Of a stretch of DNA of 64,000 bases, positions 23,701-37,362 are shown one piece after another; the stretch's first letter is position 1, and every line of letters starts with the position of its first letter. The stretch comes from Myoxocephalus aenaeus (lineage: Eukaryota; Chordata; Actinopteri; Perciformes; Cottidae). Under the pieces are notes generated by a model. That model was not told where the DNA came from, did not search any database, and saw only the letters and a program-made list of their open reading frames with translations. The stretch lies in NCBI GenBank assembly GCA_038501785.1, contig JBAMJR010000089.1:1170001-1234000 (forward strand). The letters run 5' to 3'. The translations under genes were made by a program, and so were the position numbers.

Positions 23701-26700
23701 ATCTGTCTACCTGCACCCTGTAACAATCCTCAGTATATCTATATAAAACAGAGCACAAATTAAGATGTTATTTGTTAAAAGGGGGCATCTCAGGCTTTTG
23801 TACAAATGCCTCACATAGTGGACTCTTGTTTGCCTAAGACACAATATCTGAGCTAGTGCAAGTATAAACCATTGGAAAGCACTCTGCCAATCTTGCTGAG
23901 CATAACTAAATATTTATTTGAGGAGGATATTTATCTCTGAAGTTTACAAGTTCTTCCTTAAAGCCACAAACAGTGGAATTTGAAATCTGACGACCTCTTT
24001 AAATGCTCACACGGCTGTTGGCCGGTGTGCCGAAAATATTTGCAAGTGCGGCAGCTGAAATTTGCCAACAAATATTTAACTAAGAACATGATTATATGTT
24101 TAGTCAATATCCATGTATCTATCTTTGCTGTGCACCTGTGACTGGCAATAATGTATCAGCTGTGGGGTTGATAATGCTCCGTAGGAACTATATTTCAAAA
24201 GCCAAGAGCTGCTCAATTGAAACCACACAGAGAAGTTTGCAACTTCCTCCATAGAAAACAGCAGTGGTAGCAAACAGGACATGCCACCCCTGACCCACTT
24301 CTAAATCACTTTGGCTCACCCTACAAAAGAGCGGGGAATCAGAAAAGTGTGAACTAGCAAAAGAGGTGAACGAACAACTTGGAACAAAGGAAACAGCTGA
24401 AACCCTGTTTGCTCTTGGGAAAGAAAATGCTGATGAGCACGCCTTGACTTAAAAAAAAGATTAAAAACAGCCAAGAGAGATTTCTCCCCCAGACAAACTA
24501 AGCCAAGCAAGATGACTGTCTATGAAGTTCAGAGGAACATGGTCACCTTCCAACTCCTGTCGCCAAGTTGTAGAAAAACTGAAAATGGCCCAGGATCAAT
24601 ATCCTGAATCCAGTGGGGCCAGGACTAGCTCACGAACTAGTACTACAAAGAAAAGCTTACTGGTTTGGATTGTGTGTATGTATCCTTCATGCATTGTAGA
24701 CATGAGAAAAGGCTGCACATTGCACAAGATAGAGGAGGCTACTGAGCCACCTTCATTGTCTCTTTGCCAACAGCCATTAACTGAATGCCTGGCAGTGACC
24801 TTAGATATTAACCAGAGCTCAGATCGGGTTCAGCATGAACAGTTTCAAAATGGTAAAACTGCAGTGCTTTGATTCCGGTGCCAATCTGTAAAATGCCGTG
24901 GGTTATGAGCAGAAAGAATAAACTCTGCCAAGTTTTACAAGCCACAGGTGAAAAGTTGTTTTCGAAGGCATGCACAACCTTTGTCTTTCATTTTGCCCAT
25001 GTTGTGCCCCGAGCCACCAACCACCTCACACACAGTTGTGCCCACTCGTGACAGTGCAAATACCCTCTAACAACCTCCATCTGGCACAGGCCGAGGTTGT
25101 TGTGGAGGGTGGAGAATGAAAAGGGAGGGGGGCATTTCCTGAGGAAGCAGCTGGCTGCCTGCCGGACCACAGCACTCCAGCTATCGTTCAAAAAGCCATC
25201 GAGCTCGTGGCATAGCTGTGGTGCGGTAGTTGAGTACCAGAGCTATAGCCAAGATACAGATTAACCTCCAGAGTGGGAATGCAGCTCGGTGACCTTGAGG
25301 TTAACCTGGCCTCCTTTTTAGCCTACATCTCACCAAGCTCATGTTGGATGTTAGAAGAACAAAGGGGAAAGGCAGAACAGCTCCTGCTCTGACACCCAGA
25401 GCATCTGATGTTCCCCGAAATTATGCTCATATAATTAAATGATAATAAATGTAAATGTATTTGATAAACTGTTTATGTTATGCTCGATGACACCTTGTTG
25501 TTTGATTTAAGGAACTAAAGTATGATTTCTTGTCCTTTAGCAATGGACAGGCAGGACGAGATCATTCCTGACCACCCAAACAACAGCAATATCCGGTGCA
25601 GTCCACAGGACAAGCGTTGCATACAGAAGACCCTGGCAAGACATCCTCCAAAATCCACAAATCAGAGAAGCAACACCGCCAGGGAGGAGACCAAGGCAGC
25701 GCTGGTGAGAGAAACCGACCTTCTGACACTATTATCAGTTTCACGGAAAACAACAAACTCAAGCAATCTCCTCTGCAGCACATGCCCCGGCCCCAGCAGG
25801 TGTTTTACATTAAGGCTTTTTAGTTCTAAAGCCACAAGCGTAACTGTCAGGTTGTAAATGTACAAATTAGTTATTTACAGACCATAACATTTAATTGCAG
25901 TCCTGCGAAATAAAGTACAGGTGCACATTGACATCAACATGCAATTTGCTGTTTTCACATTGGCATGGGCAGGATCATAAAATCCCCATTAATCTGTACC
26001 AGGCTGGTTGTACCACATTTTAATACATTAATTTACCATAGAAACGTGTAACATGAATGCCCAGTAATACCACAATCTCCCACACATAGAATGTTTTATG
26101 TTTTTAAAGACTTTCTGAGAATGCTGTTGGCAATTTATTCAAAGAATCTGCCAGAATGATATCATTCACATGGAGTCATTAGTTGGCTAGTAAATTCAAC
26201 GAGGCTCACTCTTTACTCTATTTGCAAATAAATCTCCATGCACACACAATGTAAGAACATTTTGTATTGTCGAGTTTAGCTGTCACCTCACCAAGGCACT
26301 TGGACCATTTATGGTGATTGATTTTTAGATTTGACCTCAACCTCATTATTTTCTTCTGAGATAATAATTTGGAATTCTTTTATGAACAGCAATGTTTTGC
26401 TACAACTGTAATGCTGCTGATGTGGATGAACATCACATTAAATTGTTCTTTTCTCCTACAGGCTCCATGTCGTGCTGAGCTACAGAGAGCACTAGACAGA
26501 CTGGCGTCAAACAGCCGCACACATGATGATCTCTTCACGATCCCCATTCCCAACTGTGACAAGAACGGAGATTTCCACCCTAAACAGGTGTGGGAATTCA
26601 AACACACACTCGTTATGAGCACAATTACTGAGCAGACCACTGTTTGGCCATGTGCAGTGGTGATCTGTTAATCTCTATTATTAAGCCATTTCAAATAAAA

Positions 26701-28334
26701 ATGCCTATTTTTATATCTCAAACGGTTCCTTTCAAACCAGCAATCTGTGGGTAAAAACACAAAACAGGCGTTGTAGCCGATGCAATATTTGTCATTTACT
26801 AGTTAAAGATCAACACAAAAGTGTCTCCAAGCAGACAGTCGTGGTATTACCATGCCCTTATTCTTCTAAGCTCACACGCAAAGTGATTTTTTTTGGGTCC
26901 AGGAACAAGAGTTAAACGGCGTGTGTAAAGTGCTTTCCCCTAAACCGTGAACAATAATCACCTTATTGCTGTGATGGATGAAATTACCTTTTGGATGCAG
27001 TTACTTTTTTGTTATTCTGTCTTTGCGAGATTGGGCAACTATGCAGATAAGAGGGAGACAATCAGAGAACACAAAAACACAGATAAGACTGCTGTGACTT
27101 GAATATGCAATCAAAGCAGCAGACGCAGAGTGTGAGATAGAAAAGAAAGCTCTGCTAAGGCACCAGTCATCAAGAGTCTGAGTTATGTTGATTGCGTAAC
27201 TGTCTGCTCAGAATCACAGGCATCTGTTTACTGTTTAACTAAAACTGCACTGTGATAAACCCTATTGGGAAGTAAAGCACAGGTCATGGGGGACAACTGG
27301 CAATCATGTGATGGCAGGGTTGCTCTGAGATTGTTAACTGGTCTTGGGGGCTTCTTGACACGGTAAATCAATACACTTTTTATGACAGGAATTTTTTTAA
27401 GTTCACAGAAGGAATCTCATGCTCTCAGCTGTGAATCTAATAATTGAATTACTTGCCATCTGGGTGTAGTTTGCCTTAACGTATGCTTTTGTACATATAT
27501 TTGTGTGTGTCATCACACATACCATCATTTGACCATTTATGCAAGACAGGGTGTGCAAAACAAAGAAAACATCTTTAAAAGCTGCAGGTCTGATGTTATC
27601 TTAGTGGAATATGGCCCTGCCAACAGAGCATCGACTGCTTTTAAAGATAATCGTCTTTTAGTGCTCAGTTTTTTATAAACCTGCATTAATTGATTCTTGA
27701 GGACAGCACAACAATCTGTAAACACAACACAAACACAAATTATTACCTAAACCAGCCATGTTTACATGTATAGTAGAGACGGAGCAACATTAGCATTCAT
27801 TTTGAGTTTAGTTTGATCCACCTGGCAAAATAAATGCTAATATTCGCCCTCTTTTAGCTTTGTTTAGCTCTCCACCAACTCCTGAGGTAAATGTATGTCT
27901 TTTCAGCTGCCAGACGGTGCACAGTGTTCCAGAAATGCTCACGTTATTTTATGAAAGTCCAAGTCAAGTCTTAAGTCTTTGAGTCCAAAACCCAAAACAA
28001 CCACAATACTGATTTTGAAAGTGCCATAAAGTCCTGTGGGTGTCTGTGGGTTTATTATTATGAGCAACAACTTTCACGTTTCTTATAGTACTTGTCAATA
28101 CAAAAACGTTTATTGCAGCAACTTTCATATTTTAACCTGTAGTTGAAGAAGCTGTTACATGTGGCTAAAGTATTTTCTATCTTTTTCTGGCCACAGTGTC
28201 ATCCGGCACGTGACGGCCAGCGGGGAAAGTGCTGGTGTGTGGATCAGAAGACAGGCATGAGGCTGCCAGGCCCACTGGAGCTGCGAGGGGATCTGGACTG
28301 CCACCAGTTAATGACCGCTACCCTGAGAGATTGA
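17800..28334 (+). CDS. igfbp4: Insulin-like growth factor-binding protein 4
   Basis: Exons are 17800-18157, 25541-25704, 26462-26587 and 28197-28334, all with GT-AG junctions, giving 786 nt and 261 aa (human 258). The ATG at 17800 has good context (GCTGCCATGG). Residues 1-30 form a signal peptide. The cysteine-rich IGF-binding domain (about 36-113) carries the family motif GCGCCPTC and GVYSPRCGTGLRCYPPRGVE. The linker has the extra cysteine pair CSPQDKRC and an N-glycosylation sequon (NNS), both diagnostic of IGFBP-4. Exons 3-4 encode the thyroglobulin type-1 domain (IPIPNCDKNG, CWCV, final Cys251). The protein is secreted and binds IGF-I/II outside the cell. Residues 246-248 read RGD where, from memory, human IGFBP-4 has KGE. 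Intron 1 is about 7.4 kb. Confidence 0.96.
18158..25540 (+). other. igfbp4 intron 1
   Basis: A 7.4-kb intron. Apart from a coding-like antisense ORF at 19569-19745, I recognise no exon, repeat or RNA gene in it. Confidence 0.7.
19569..19745 (-). other. Coding-like short antisense ORF, 58 residues, unidentified
   Basis: On the minus strand, inside igfbp4 intron 1, an ATG at 19745 opens a frame of 58 codons ending in TGA at 19569. Codons in the middle end mostly in G or C, and the residues GSKSADELILMKELDVVGDA look like a real acidic helix, unlike the AT-rich intron around. A polypyrimidine tract with TTTCAG just before the SGSK codons could be a splice acceptor, so it may be an exon, a fragment of a retrocopy, or chance. 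I do not recognise the family. Confidence 0.3.
25705..28196 (+). other. igfbp4 introns 2 and 3
   Basis: Intron 2 is 25705-26461 and intron 3 is 26588-28196. No repeat or RNA gene was recognised. Confidence 0.7.
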
Positions 28335-31300
28335 AGAGTGGAGAGGCAGTGAGGGTGCAGTACCAGCTGAATTCTACTGGCCTTTATTAGTAGGACTATA
28401 CGAGGAAAGGACTTTGCTCTAAAGCCTCACTTCACCTGAGGCCAACGGTACTTGAGCCTGCACCACAAAAAGGAAACCATTGATTTGAGTTCTTTTGCTA
28501 TTTTGTTTCTGTGTGTGAGAGTATGTGAGTCTTTTGAGCACTTGTTGTGTATTGTTTCTACTATGTGAATTTAAGACCGTTAAGTCTTAAGACACATGTG
28601 CTTTAAAGTTACAGGAGGCAGAAAAAAAAAGTTGTAATTGTGAATATTGTTAGAGCACAATGTGTTGTATCCTGGAGTCTAACAGTAGGGTTTTCTTGAA
28701 AGGTATGAAAATGCATCAACCCACCAGATAATCAGACCAACAGGATTTGTTAACATTTGTTTGAATCTCACTCGAGCACTAGACCAGTTGGAATTACTGT
28801 ACCGGGACAATCCAGAAAGTATGCGTAAGTGCGTACTAGTTTTTCACACAATTTGCGTAATTGGTTGTAACGTATGGCTCTTATTCTACTGCCCGTAAAC
28901 CCCACCCATCTGGTCAGAAAGTCAAAACAAAGCACAAAAAGTCTTTGCAAACACAAAGTCTAGTACAGCGCTGACGAAATAGTAGCAATAAAAGATAGGA
29001 TGAGAACAGATCAAATTAAAAAAGAAACAAGGGAAACAAAGGAATGCAAGAAACTCTTGCTGTGGGTTACCACATGATAAGCTAGAGCTTTTCACAACAT
29101 CAAGACCAAAGTGAAAAGTGAGATTAGTTTGAACAACTGTATCTCTGAAAGGCCCGAATAGATTTGCTTCATCTCCCGGTGGTTAACTCTGCTTCCTCTC
29201 TTTGCCGAAGAGCTCTCTCTCTCACATCAAGCTCCAGAGGGACTTGCAGCATAACGGGGCTAGAAACTCTGTACACTGCTGATAGGATAATCTTATTTCT
29301 CCAGCTGGTGCTAAGATGCCAGTGTGACTTTCATGTTTGGATGAATATGCTTCAAGGATTTATCTCCAAACAGACTGCTTGGCAGAACTTCGGTGGTGCT
29401 ATATACTGATTGTGCCAAAATACAAAAAAATAAACCTTCTTTGGGCATTTTTTAGGATTGTAACAGAAAACTGGGATTTTCAGGAAGTGGAGCAATTAGC
29501 ATCAGCAAGTGTGAGGATCACTTAACTGTGTGACCACCTGCACTAGCTATTGACAGAAGCTGCTTTCAATGTGTGTTTTGAATGTTATTGTTAAAGTATA
29601 AAAGAAACATCCCACCTTGGCACTGCACTATCACTGCAGCGACAACTGGCTAATTGTTTCATTGGCCAGTGTTGTAAATTGCAGGCGTGATGTGTCTTAA
29701 CTTTTAATGATTAAGCTCCTGGCAGCATAGCAACTCCTAGTTAACATGAAGCTTTGAATGGAGGAGGTGCAGCAGTAAAGATAGCATCATGATTATGTGG
29801 AAACCAGAATTTCCTCTTTTAATTTGACAACACTAGTGTTCAGCTTTCATATCGTCTGTAGGGCATTACACTAATAATTAATTAAAGGAACATTTTACCA
29901 GTGCAAGTGACATAGCTACTCATCAAATATTTTAGATACTGTAGGCGAGACTGGTAATATTCTTAGAGCAGTTGACTGTACAGGCGTTGTGCATTGTGAG
30001 TTCAGGGCAGAGCAGCAGGTTTAAGCTAGTGGTGGTGTTTGGACAGCTTGCTCTATCTGTTCCATGGGTGAGTTTGGTTATTAATGACTCAAGCACAAAT
30101 TAATCTTGTGTGGATAGACGGCCAGTATTAGTGTTGCTGTCCCACGCAGAACAGCATAAATGTCAACCTAACAAATCATTGGTTCAAGAAAAAAAAGATT
30201 ATAACGATACAGATATTCACAGCTACTCTCACACAGTTTTGGTTCTTTCTATGTCTCCACACACTGATATTACCAGAACATCCGGTGAGCTTTAAATAGG
30301 ACTATTAGAGCACACCACTCTGAGGGGAGGTCCATTTAGCTCCACACAGTTATTACAAAGTGCCATGAAAACTATTGCTGTTAACATTATTATAATGCAT
30401 TTTTGCACATTTTTCCATATTCAATTTGGTCCAACTTTATTTTCCATAAAATGCAGAAGTATATGCATATATAAATAGTAGTGAGTGAGAAAAGTAAACT
30501 CTAATTTTGGTGCTATTCTCATTCGGTTATTGTGCAAAGTAGAAAAACAGAAAATCTTCAGCTGCAAAATCTAGTTGCACTCACCCAGTAATATCAATAC
30601 AGCAAAGTGGGGACAGTTAGATATTGTAAGATAATTACAATGCATTTGTAATAGAAACTTGTAATAGAAACGTAATCGTATCACTGAAGCCACTGGAAAC
30701 AGAGTTTTGCCACCTGATGACCAATTTTGCTTGTCACTACAAAAATAAATGTATTCAAAGGTAGTTCACCAGAACACAGAAGGATAGATAAAAGATGGTA
30801 TGGATGGAGAATCATTGCTACAGCTTCAAATTGTTAAAAACCAAATACCATAAAACTCGTTCCAAAGATTACAAGTAAAGCATCTGGAGACTTCAATACT
30901 CATTCAGTGAACTGCATGCACAAACTCCTTCTAATCGTTCATCAACTAATGAAGTGTTACTCAACACATTTCTCTGTTAATGGTCATATTTGAGAGAGAA
31001 AATGGAAAATGGTTTTGGCTTTGACATTGTAAAGGCCTTCTAAACTTCATAAACTGTGTATTTACGTAAGCTATAGTACATTGCTTGATCTCTAACCTTG
31101 CTGTACTGAACTGCAATTGCATTTCTCGGGAATAGACTGTTCCTGTTTGCCTTTGATATTATCTATTAACGTGTAGAAGACATGAATTAATGTTTGCATG
31201 CATACAAATGGACCAAGGTTGGAAACAGTTAAGGTCTTGTGTATTTTGTCCAGAACAGGACCGTTGTAATAAAACACTGTGTGTGATGAAAGAACTGAAA

Positions 31301-33690
31301 TATAGAGTTTCAACCAATGAGATGATCAGTTGCATTGTAAATGTTTACCTGATGAAATTGTACACATTGTAATACATCAATTAAAACACTTTAGAAACTA
31401 CAATTTTCTTGCTGTTGCTGTTTATTAGTAGCAGTAGTAATATCAGTAATAGTATTGGATGATTTTAGCTTATATATTGGTACCAACATATACATGTTGG
31501 CCAATAAGTTACAGGAAGTACAAAACGCCATGTTATGTTCTCTAGCTTGTATCACATCGACAAAATACAAAAAGTACGGATACATTAAGAATTAACTAGT
31601 ATATAATGTATTTACTAACTGTAATATGAGGTTGCCCAAATCACATATCACTGAATAATGTAATGTGTATCACAGCTCAGTAGTTTATTATAGGTTTATA
31701 ATAGTTTTAAAGACTTTTTTAAGTATTTGACTGAAATGTATTTTTAATTTTCATTAAAGGCTTTACTTTTTGACATTAAACTGTTCTCATCAGGTAGCAG
31801 TGGAAGCACTAGAAGTAATGGTATGTGGCTATTTCTAAATGCTTACATGTGATTTGTTGACACTGTGCCAAAACAGGCACATTTTTGGATAAAAGGTTAC
31901 AGTTGCTTGATTACATAATGAGTTGTGTTCCAGGATGTATTTTACATCAGACTCTACAACCAGAGCAGAGCTTATCAGTATATTTTTCTTTCATCAAAAA
32001 GTAAAAATGTCAAATTGTTGCCTCAGGCCAGAGGCAGAAAATTAAACATTTACAGTTGACTTTTAGGTATTTATGAAACTAGCCAAGTCAGAAGGAAAAT
32101 AGCCCACATGTTTCCCTGAGCTTATGGCGAATGCTGGTTTGATAGACAGGTTAATTATAAAACTCCAGGCATTTGTCAAAGGAATACCTCTGGAATGATA
32201 CATCATAATAATTTGACTGCAGCAGCTTCTAAAAATACCTCCACCATCCACCACCAGAATAAACTTTCAAGTCTGCTTACTTCCACTGCCTGAGTCTATT
32301 TTGGGGAGCTCTAAAGGCTTAAGAAGGGGGTCTGAAGCTGCATTACAAGAACAGCTTTACAGGGTTTTCCTTTGATTGATTAAAAATGTCACAGGCCCTG
32401 CTGCCTCTGGGCATCCACAATCCCACAGCTGTGCCTGGGAGGCCCTGTGCGAGTGTCCGTGTTAAACCTGCACAGTAGCTTACAGGAGGCATGTGACCTC
32501 CACCCTACCTCCAGATGGACTCCCTCACAAAGTGTCCGACGCTATACAAGGTCCTCCTACCCACGCCTTGTGTGGAATTTGCTCCCATCCCATCTGTGCA
32601 GGTTTCTGGTGGATGAAAAGAACATGAAGCACACCTGCAGATTAGATCACAACATTGTCTGCACACATATTATACAGGATGCTGGTCAAGCAGAAATATA
32701 ATAAGCTCAAGTGTGCAGTGCAAACAGACAGAAACGGGGTCACAATGAACACAATCAATTAACAAATCCAAAACAAGTACTATTCAGGTTGAATGGACAG
32801 AGATGTAGACTAAATCCTACAGGCTTTGGATTGTTATCTTTCGGGAACACACTATTACAACTATTGACCTGGGCGGCTCTCAAACAATGTGAACAAGAAT
32901 GCAAAGTATTTCAGTTCTAACAACAATGAAGCAGTGAATAGGGCAACCTGGATTTTCTCAAACGCTTAGTGGCCTGTGAAGCCTGCGTAATGCAGTTTAT
33001 GGCATGGTGACATAATGAATGATTCTATTCTATTTTTTTTTCACATTATATAGACTGAGATTATTACCTTGTGGGGAAAAAAAATAGTTAAACTGTAGAG
33101 CATCTGAACTTACATGACACTTTTTTGACACGAGGAGATGTATTTTGCGGTCAAGAGAACACTGCAAATCAGCTTTTGGCTCCATTATATTTCAAAGATA
33201 AAGCTATGCAGGTTACATGTGAAATCCCATTTAGCTGCGCTGTGAAGTTACCTTCTCTTTTATATGAATGGACTCGAGTGACTGTTCTTGAGGAGAAATA
33301 TGCTTCTGCTGTCATATTGATAAGTGAGAGCTGCAGCAGTGACAGTTGATGGCGATGAGCATCAGCATCGAGGCAGGCACAGCTGTAATGAGGAGAAGGT
33401 GGGGGTGAAATTCTGGAAGATTCTGCAGAAATCTTACGAGTGGACCCCATTTCATTCGTTTATTGTGGGGACTGTTTGTAAGAGCTAGGTGGGTTAGCCT
33501 TCCCTGTCACAGCCACAACTGTGGTGGGGCACTAAAGCTATAAGGGTGAGTTTTCTCACTTTAGTATACGAGCTTGCTTGTCACCATCAAAATCTATGGG
33601 AATGTGTATACCTCTAGATGTGTTGGTTTGACTTGACGTTGCATGCGAATATCTCAGATGTCATTTTTCTCTTCACGCAGGTTGCTAAGC
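28335..33690. other. igfbp4 3' UTR and intergenic region
   Basis: Candidate polyadenylation signals (AATAAA) are at 28987-28992 and 31268-31273; I cannot tell which is used. The rest is AT-rich with no exon of recognisable family. The small open frames here look like chance. Confidence 0.5.
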
Positions 33691-34277
33691 TATACGTAAC
33701 CAGACCAGCTAACGTTACTTCAGCTAATGAGACAAGCTAACGACATGGTGTCGACTACCGAGCAGCCGTTAAATCAATATAATCACAGCACGTTAACAAA
33801 CGCTATATTTGCTGCTGGCTTCTGCCGCACGCCAGCTAACCTCAGGAGAAAACGACACATTACAGGAGCTACACAACTAGCTGCTAGCTAGCACGAATAC
33901 ATGCTAACGTTAGCTTGGAAGCTAGCTACGTTGCAGCACGTCCGTTGGACTCCGGATAGATGGTGCAGCCCCACTACCCGTGATAAGACTCGGAACGGCA
34001 CCATATCCACATAGTCACCACGTCTTTGACATGTCGGGCGACCCAAAACAAATACACGCTGTTGTTGACCACATTTATTGAGCCAACACGAAATGACCTG
34101 CTAGTTATATCCCAACAAATCTTTCCAGGCTGTCAGTTGTGATCGTGACGTTAAGCTATGTCGTTCCTAGCCAGCGTCTCTTTGTTTTGTGCCGTGCAGG
34201 AAGCACCCTGTCCACATAGTTCTTCTCATCAATACGAGATCAAACGCTGTCCTTGCTCTAACATGTGTTTATTACAG
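33690..34277 (+). promoter_or_regulatory. smarce1: Probable smarce1 promoter and first non-coding exon
   Basis: More CpG-containing sequence than its surroundings lies just ahead of the smarce1 start codon. A good acceptor (TTTATTACAG) ends at 34277, implying a non-coding first exon upstream with the ATG in the second exon. A second possible acceptor (CACTGCAG) lies just before the ATG at 34322. The transcription start was not located. Confidence 0.45.
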
Positions 34278-34321
34278 AGCCAATGACTGGAACACACTGA
34301 TACCGTCTCCTCACTGCAGAG

Positions 34322-37283
34322 ATGTCAAGTAAGGATCTGAGAGTGTTTTAGCTAACGTTGGTCCTCATAGGTGGTGGTATTACAATCTAAAATACATCAG
34401 ACTGTTTCCATACATCCACGTTAAGTGATGCAATCATAATACATACATATATTAAGTTAATTTAAGATACACAAAAAAGAGAATTGATTTAGATCAAATT
34501 TTGTTATTGATGGGTTTTATTTCATAGAGGCAACAAGTATTGTTTGGAAGAGATAACGAAGAATTAAGTTAATATATATAATAATAATATGCTGTTTCAC
34601 TTGATTGATGCTGATGTTTCATTTGGACCTTTTCTTTCACAACAGAGAGACCATCCCATGCCCCTCCCCCTCCCCCTGCCCCTACAACAGTAAGAACTCA
34701 TAAGTAACTATTGTCTGGGTGTCCCAAGTTAAGCTGATGTTGCTGTTTGGACACTTTAGTACATGCTTTTAATTTGCTTTAACATACATTTTTCAAAAAG
34801 ATTAGTTTTTTGTTCAATCCACAACTGCTGTTGGGGATACAGACTGATGTGCCGATATGCCGTTGCTTCTGAAATTATTATTTCTGTATTGCCTCAGCGT
34901 GAATGCAAGTTTCTTTATTTTGCTTTTTTTTTGTTGCTTTTTTAATTAGTTACTTTTTTTTTTTTTGTCTTGGGGTTCCCCCCCCCCCCCTTTCATTTTT
35001 ATGTAGTTTCACATTCATATTTCGATCTAATTTATTTCCACCAGCAAATGCCCAACACTGCCGGGTTTGTGGGCTACAACCCATACAGCCATCTGGCCTA
35101 CAACAACTACAGACTGGGAGGGAGCCAAAGCAGCAACAGTCGGGTAACGGTATGAATATATATTAACAAAAAAATAAGGTGACCAAAAATGTCAGGCAAA
35201 GAAATTTAAATCTGTCACAGTTCACTTACATTAAGTTGACACAACACTAAACAGTCAGCTTGCTTAATCAAAAGAAGATACTGCAGAAACCTCTGCAAGC
35301 ATCAATAGCACTGGAGCTTTGATCTTTGCTTTGTTCAGAGCAAATAAGATTAGATACATATTTTAGCATTCCCACTGTTAAAAGAGCAGATGCTGCAGAA
35401 AAGTCAGTATGAGAAGCCAAACTCACTCTATTACTAAGAATTAACCTGTAATGCGTCATGTTACTCTAAACTCCCTCTGCTGTCTCCATCACAGTGCAGG
35501 CTGGTTAAGAGTCCTTCTGTGTGTATTGAAATACCACCTGCCTTTCAAAGTCTACATTTCTGACAGCCATGTAAAGTAACCCATGCCACCAGTGTTGCCA
35601 TGGTATTACAGACTCGCTGCATGACTCTGGCTGCTGAGCAGTAATTCAGTCGCTGCATGCAAGCTGTGGTTGGCTGACTGATAATGGCATTATGGCCAAA
35701 TCTCAGCTTATGTGGGGTTTTTGTATTTTTCTTTCACAGTCATCGCTATTCCGTTGTACTCCGTAGGGTTCCTGACTTGTGTAGGGCCTCAAACTGTCAT
35801 TAATTAAATCAAGTTAATTTAATTTATAAAAAACAACAACTTTGATGCATCTTGTATTTGATTCACAGTCATTTTTTGGATAGTTTTAGGACATATTACT
35901 AACATGCACCTACACATAGTTTCACAAGCTGTCCTCAGCCTCGGCAAGCGAGAGTGTTTAAAGGGTTGCCTGATAACTCCACAGCAACAGTGCCTTAAGG
36001 TGACTCTTTTTCTTTATTTACCAGAATTCCTCTGGAATAAATATCCCAAAGCCGCCCAAGCCACCTGATAAGCCATTGATGCCATATATGAGATACAGTC
36101 GTAAGGTAAGTAAACAATATGCAACTCCATTTTGCAACATTATGTGCTCTGTTGGAAGACAGGGATGCTTTGCTTCTCAGATATTCTGACATCAGAAAAA
36201 GTAAGACGTACATTTTGTTTCCGACACTAATAGCTGTTTATTAAGGTAGGTGTAAAGCTAAATTAAGCCGGGACTGTCCACATCACATACTGGGATTCAT
36301 CAACTTGGAGATGGAGCTGAAAGCACACGGCCTCCTCTGGTTTGTGACCTCTCTGCAAAGAGAACCACTTAAAGCCCCTCCAACCCAACTCTACACCCAT
36401 GTCTGGTTCTCATCACCAGGTTTGGGATCAAGTAAAAGCCTCCAATCCTGATCTGAAGCTATGGGAAATTGGGAAGATAATCGGTGGCATGTGGAGGGAC
36501 CTCACTGATGAGGAGAAACAGGATTATTTGAATGACTACGAAGCAGAGAAGGTTGGTTGTTTAACACAGAGTGTTTATGGGAGTTTTCTGATGGGTGACC
36601 AGTAGATGTGTCTCCAACAGTTGTGGGTCCCTCCAGTGATCATTCCTTACTTCCTAACAGTCCTGAGTAAACCTCTTTCCCCATCATGTCGTAGTTGATG
36701 GAAACGAGGACGCACGTTGTGTCTGCTTGCTATCTCGATTTCCTTGTTATCCCCTTCATCTTTTCCACCGTAGATTGAGTATAATGAGAGCATGAAGGCC
36801 TATCACAACTCGCCAGCATACCTGGCCTACGTCACCGCAAAAAGCCGGGCCGAGGCAGCCCTGGAAGAGGAGAGCCGCCAGAGGCAGTCCAGACTGGACA
36901 AGGGCGAGCCTTACATAAGCATTCTGCCAGCGGATGATCCAGATGGTAAGGCCATTCAGCTAAATGCGTTGTCTCCCAAGGTTTAGAGCACTGTGACAGA
37001 GTTGTATTTACTGTAGCACGACCACACAGAGTTGCCCGTCCACACACCCAGACACTTTGTTATCTTTCTCCTCCTTCTACACCGCTACATCCACATCTTT
37101 GGTAATGCTACCTTTTGAAATGGCATTTCTGCTTAAGCTGCAAACGGAAACAAACTTTGTCTTTGTTTTGCACAACTGTTTACATTTTGTAGGTATTCTC
37201 GGCATTGGTTTAGACATAATTGCAGAATTTACATTCTTTTGTCTGTTGTTTTTAAGACACACACACACACACACACGCACACG

Positions 37284-37362
<79 letters not shown>

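Noticed and set aside
32447..33349. Cluster of 69-84 codon open frames between igfbp4 and smarce1
   Set aside because: Each is isolated, lacks splice partners and shows no protein-like conservation that I can recognise.
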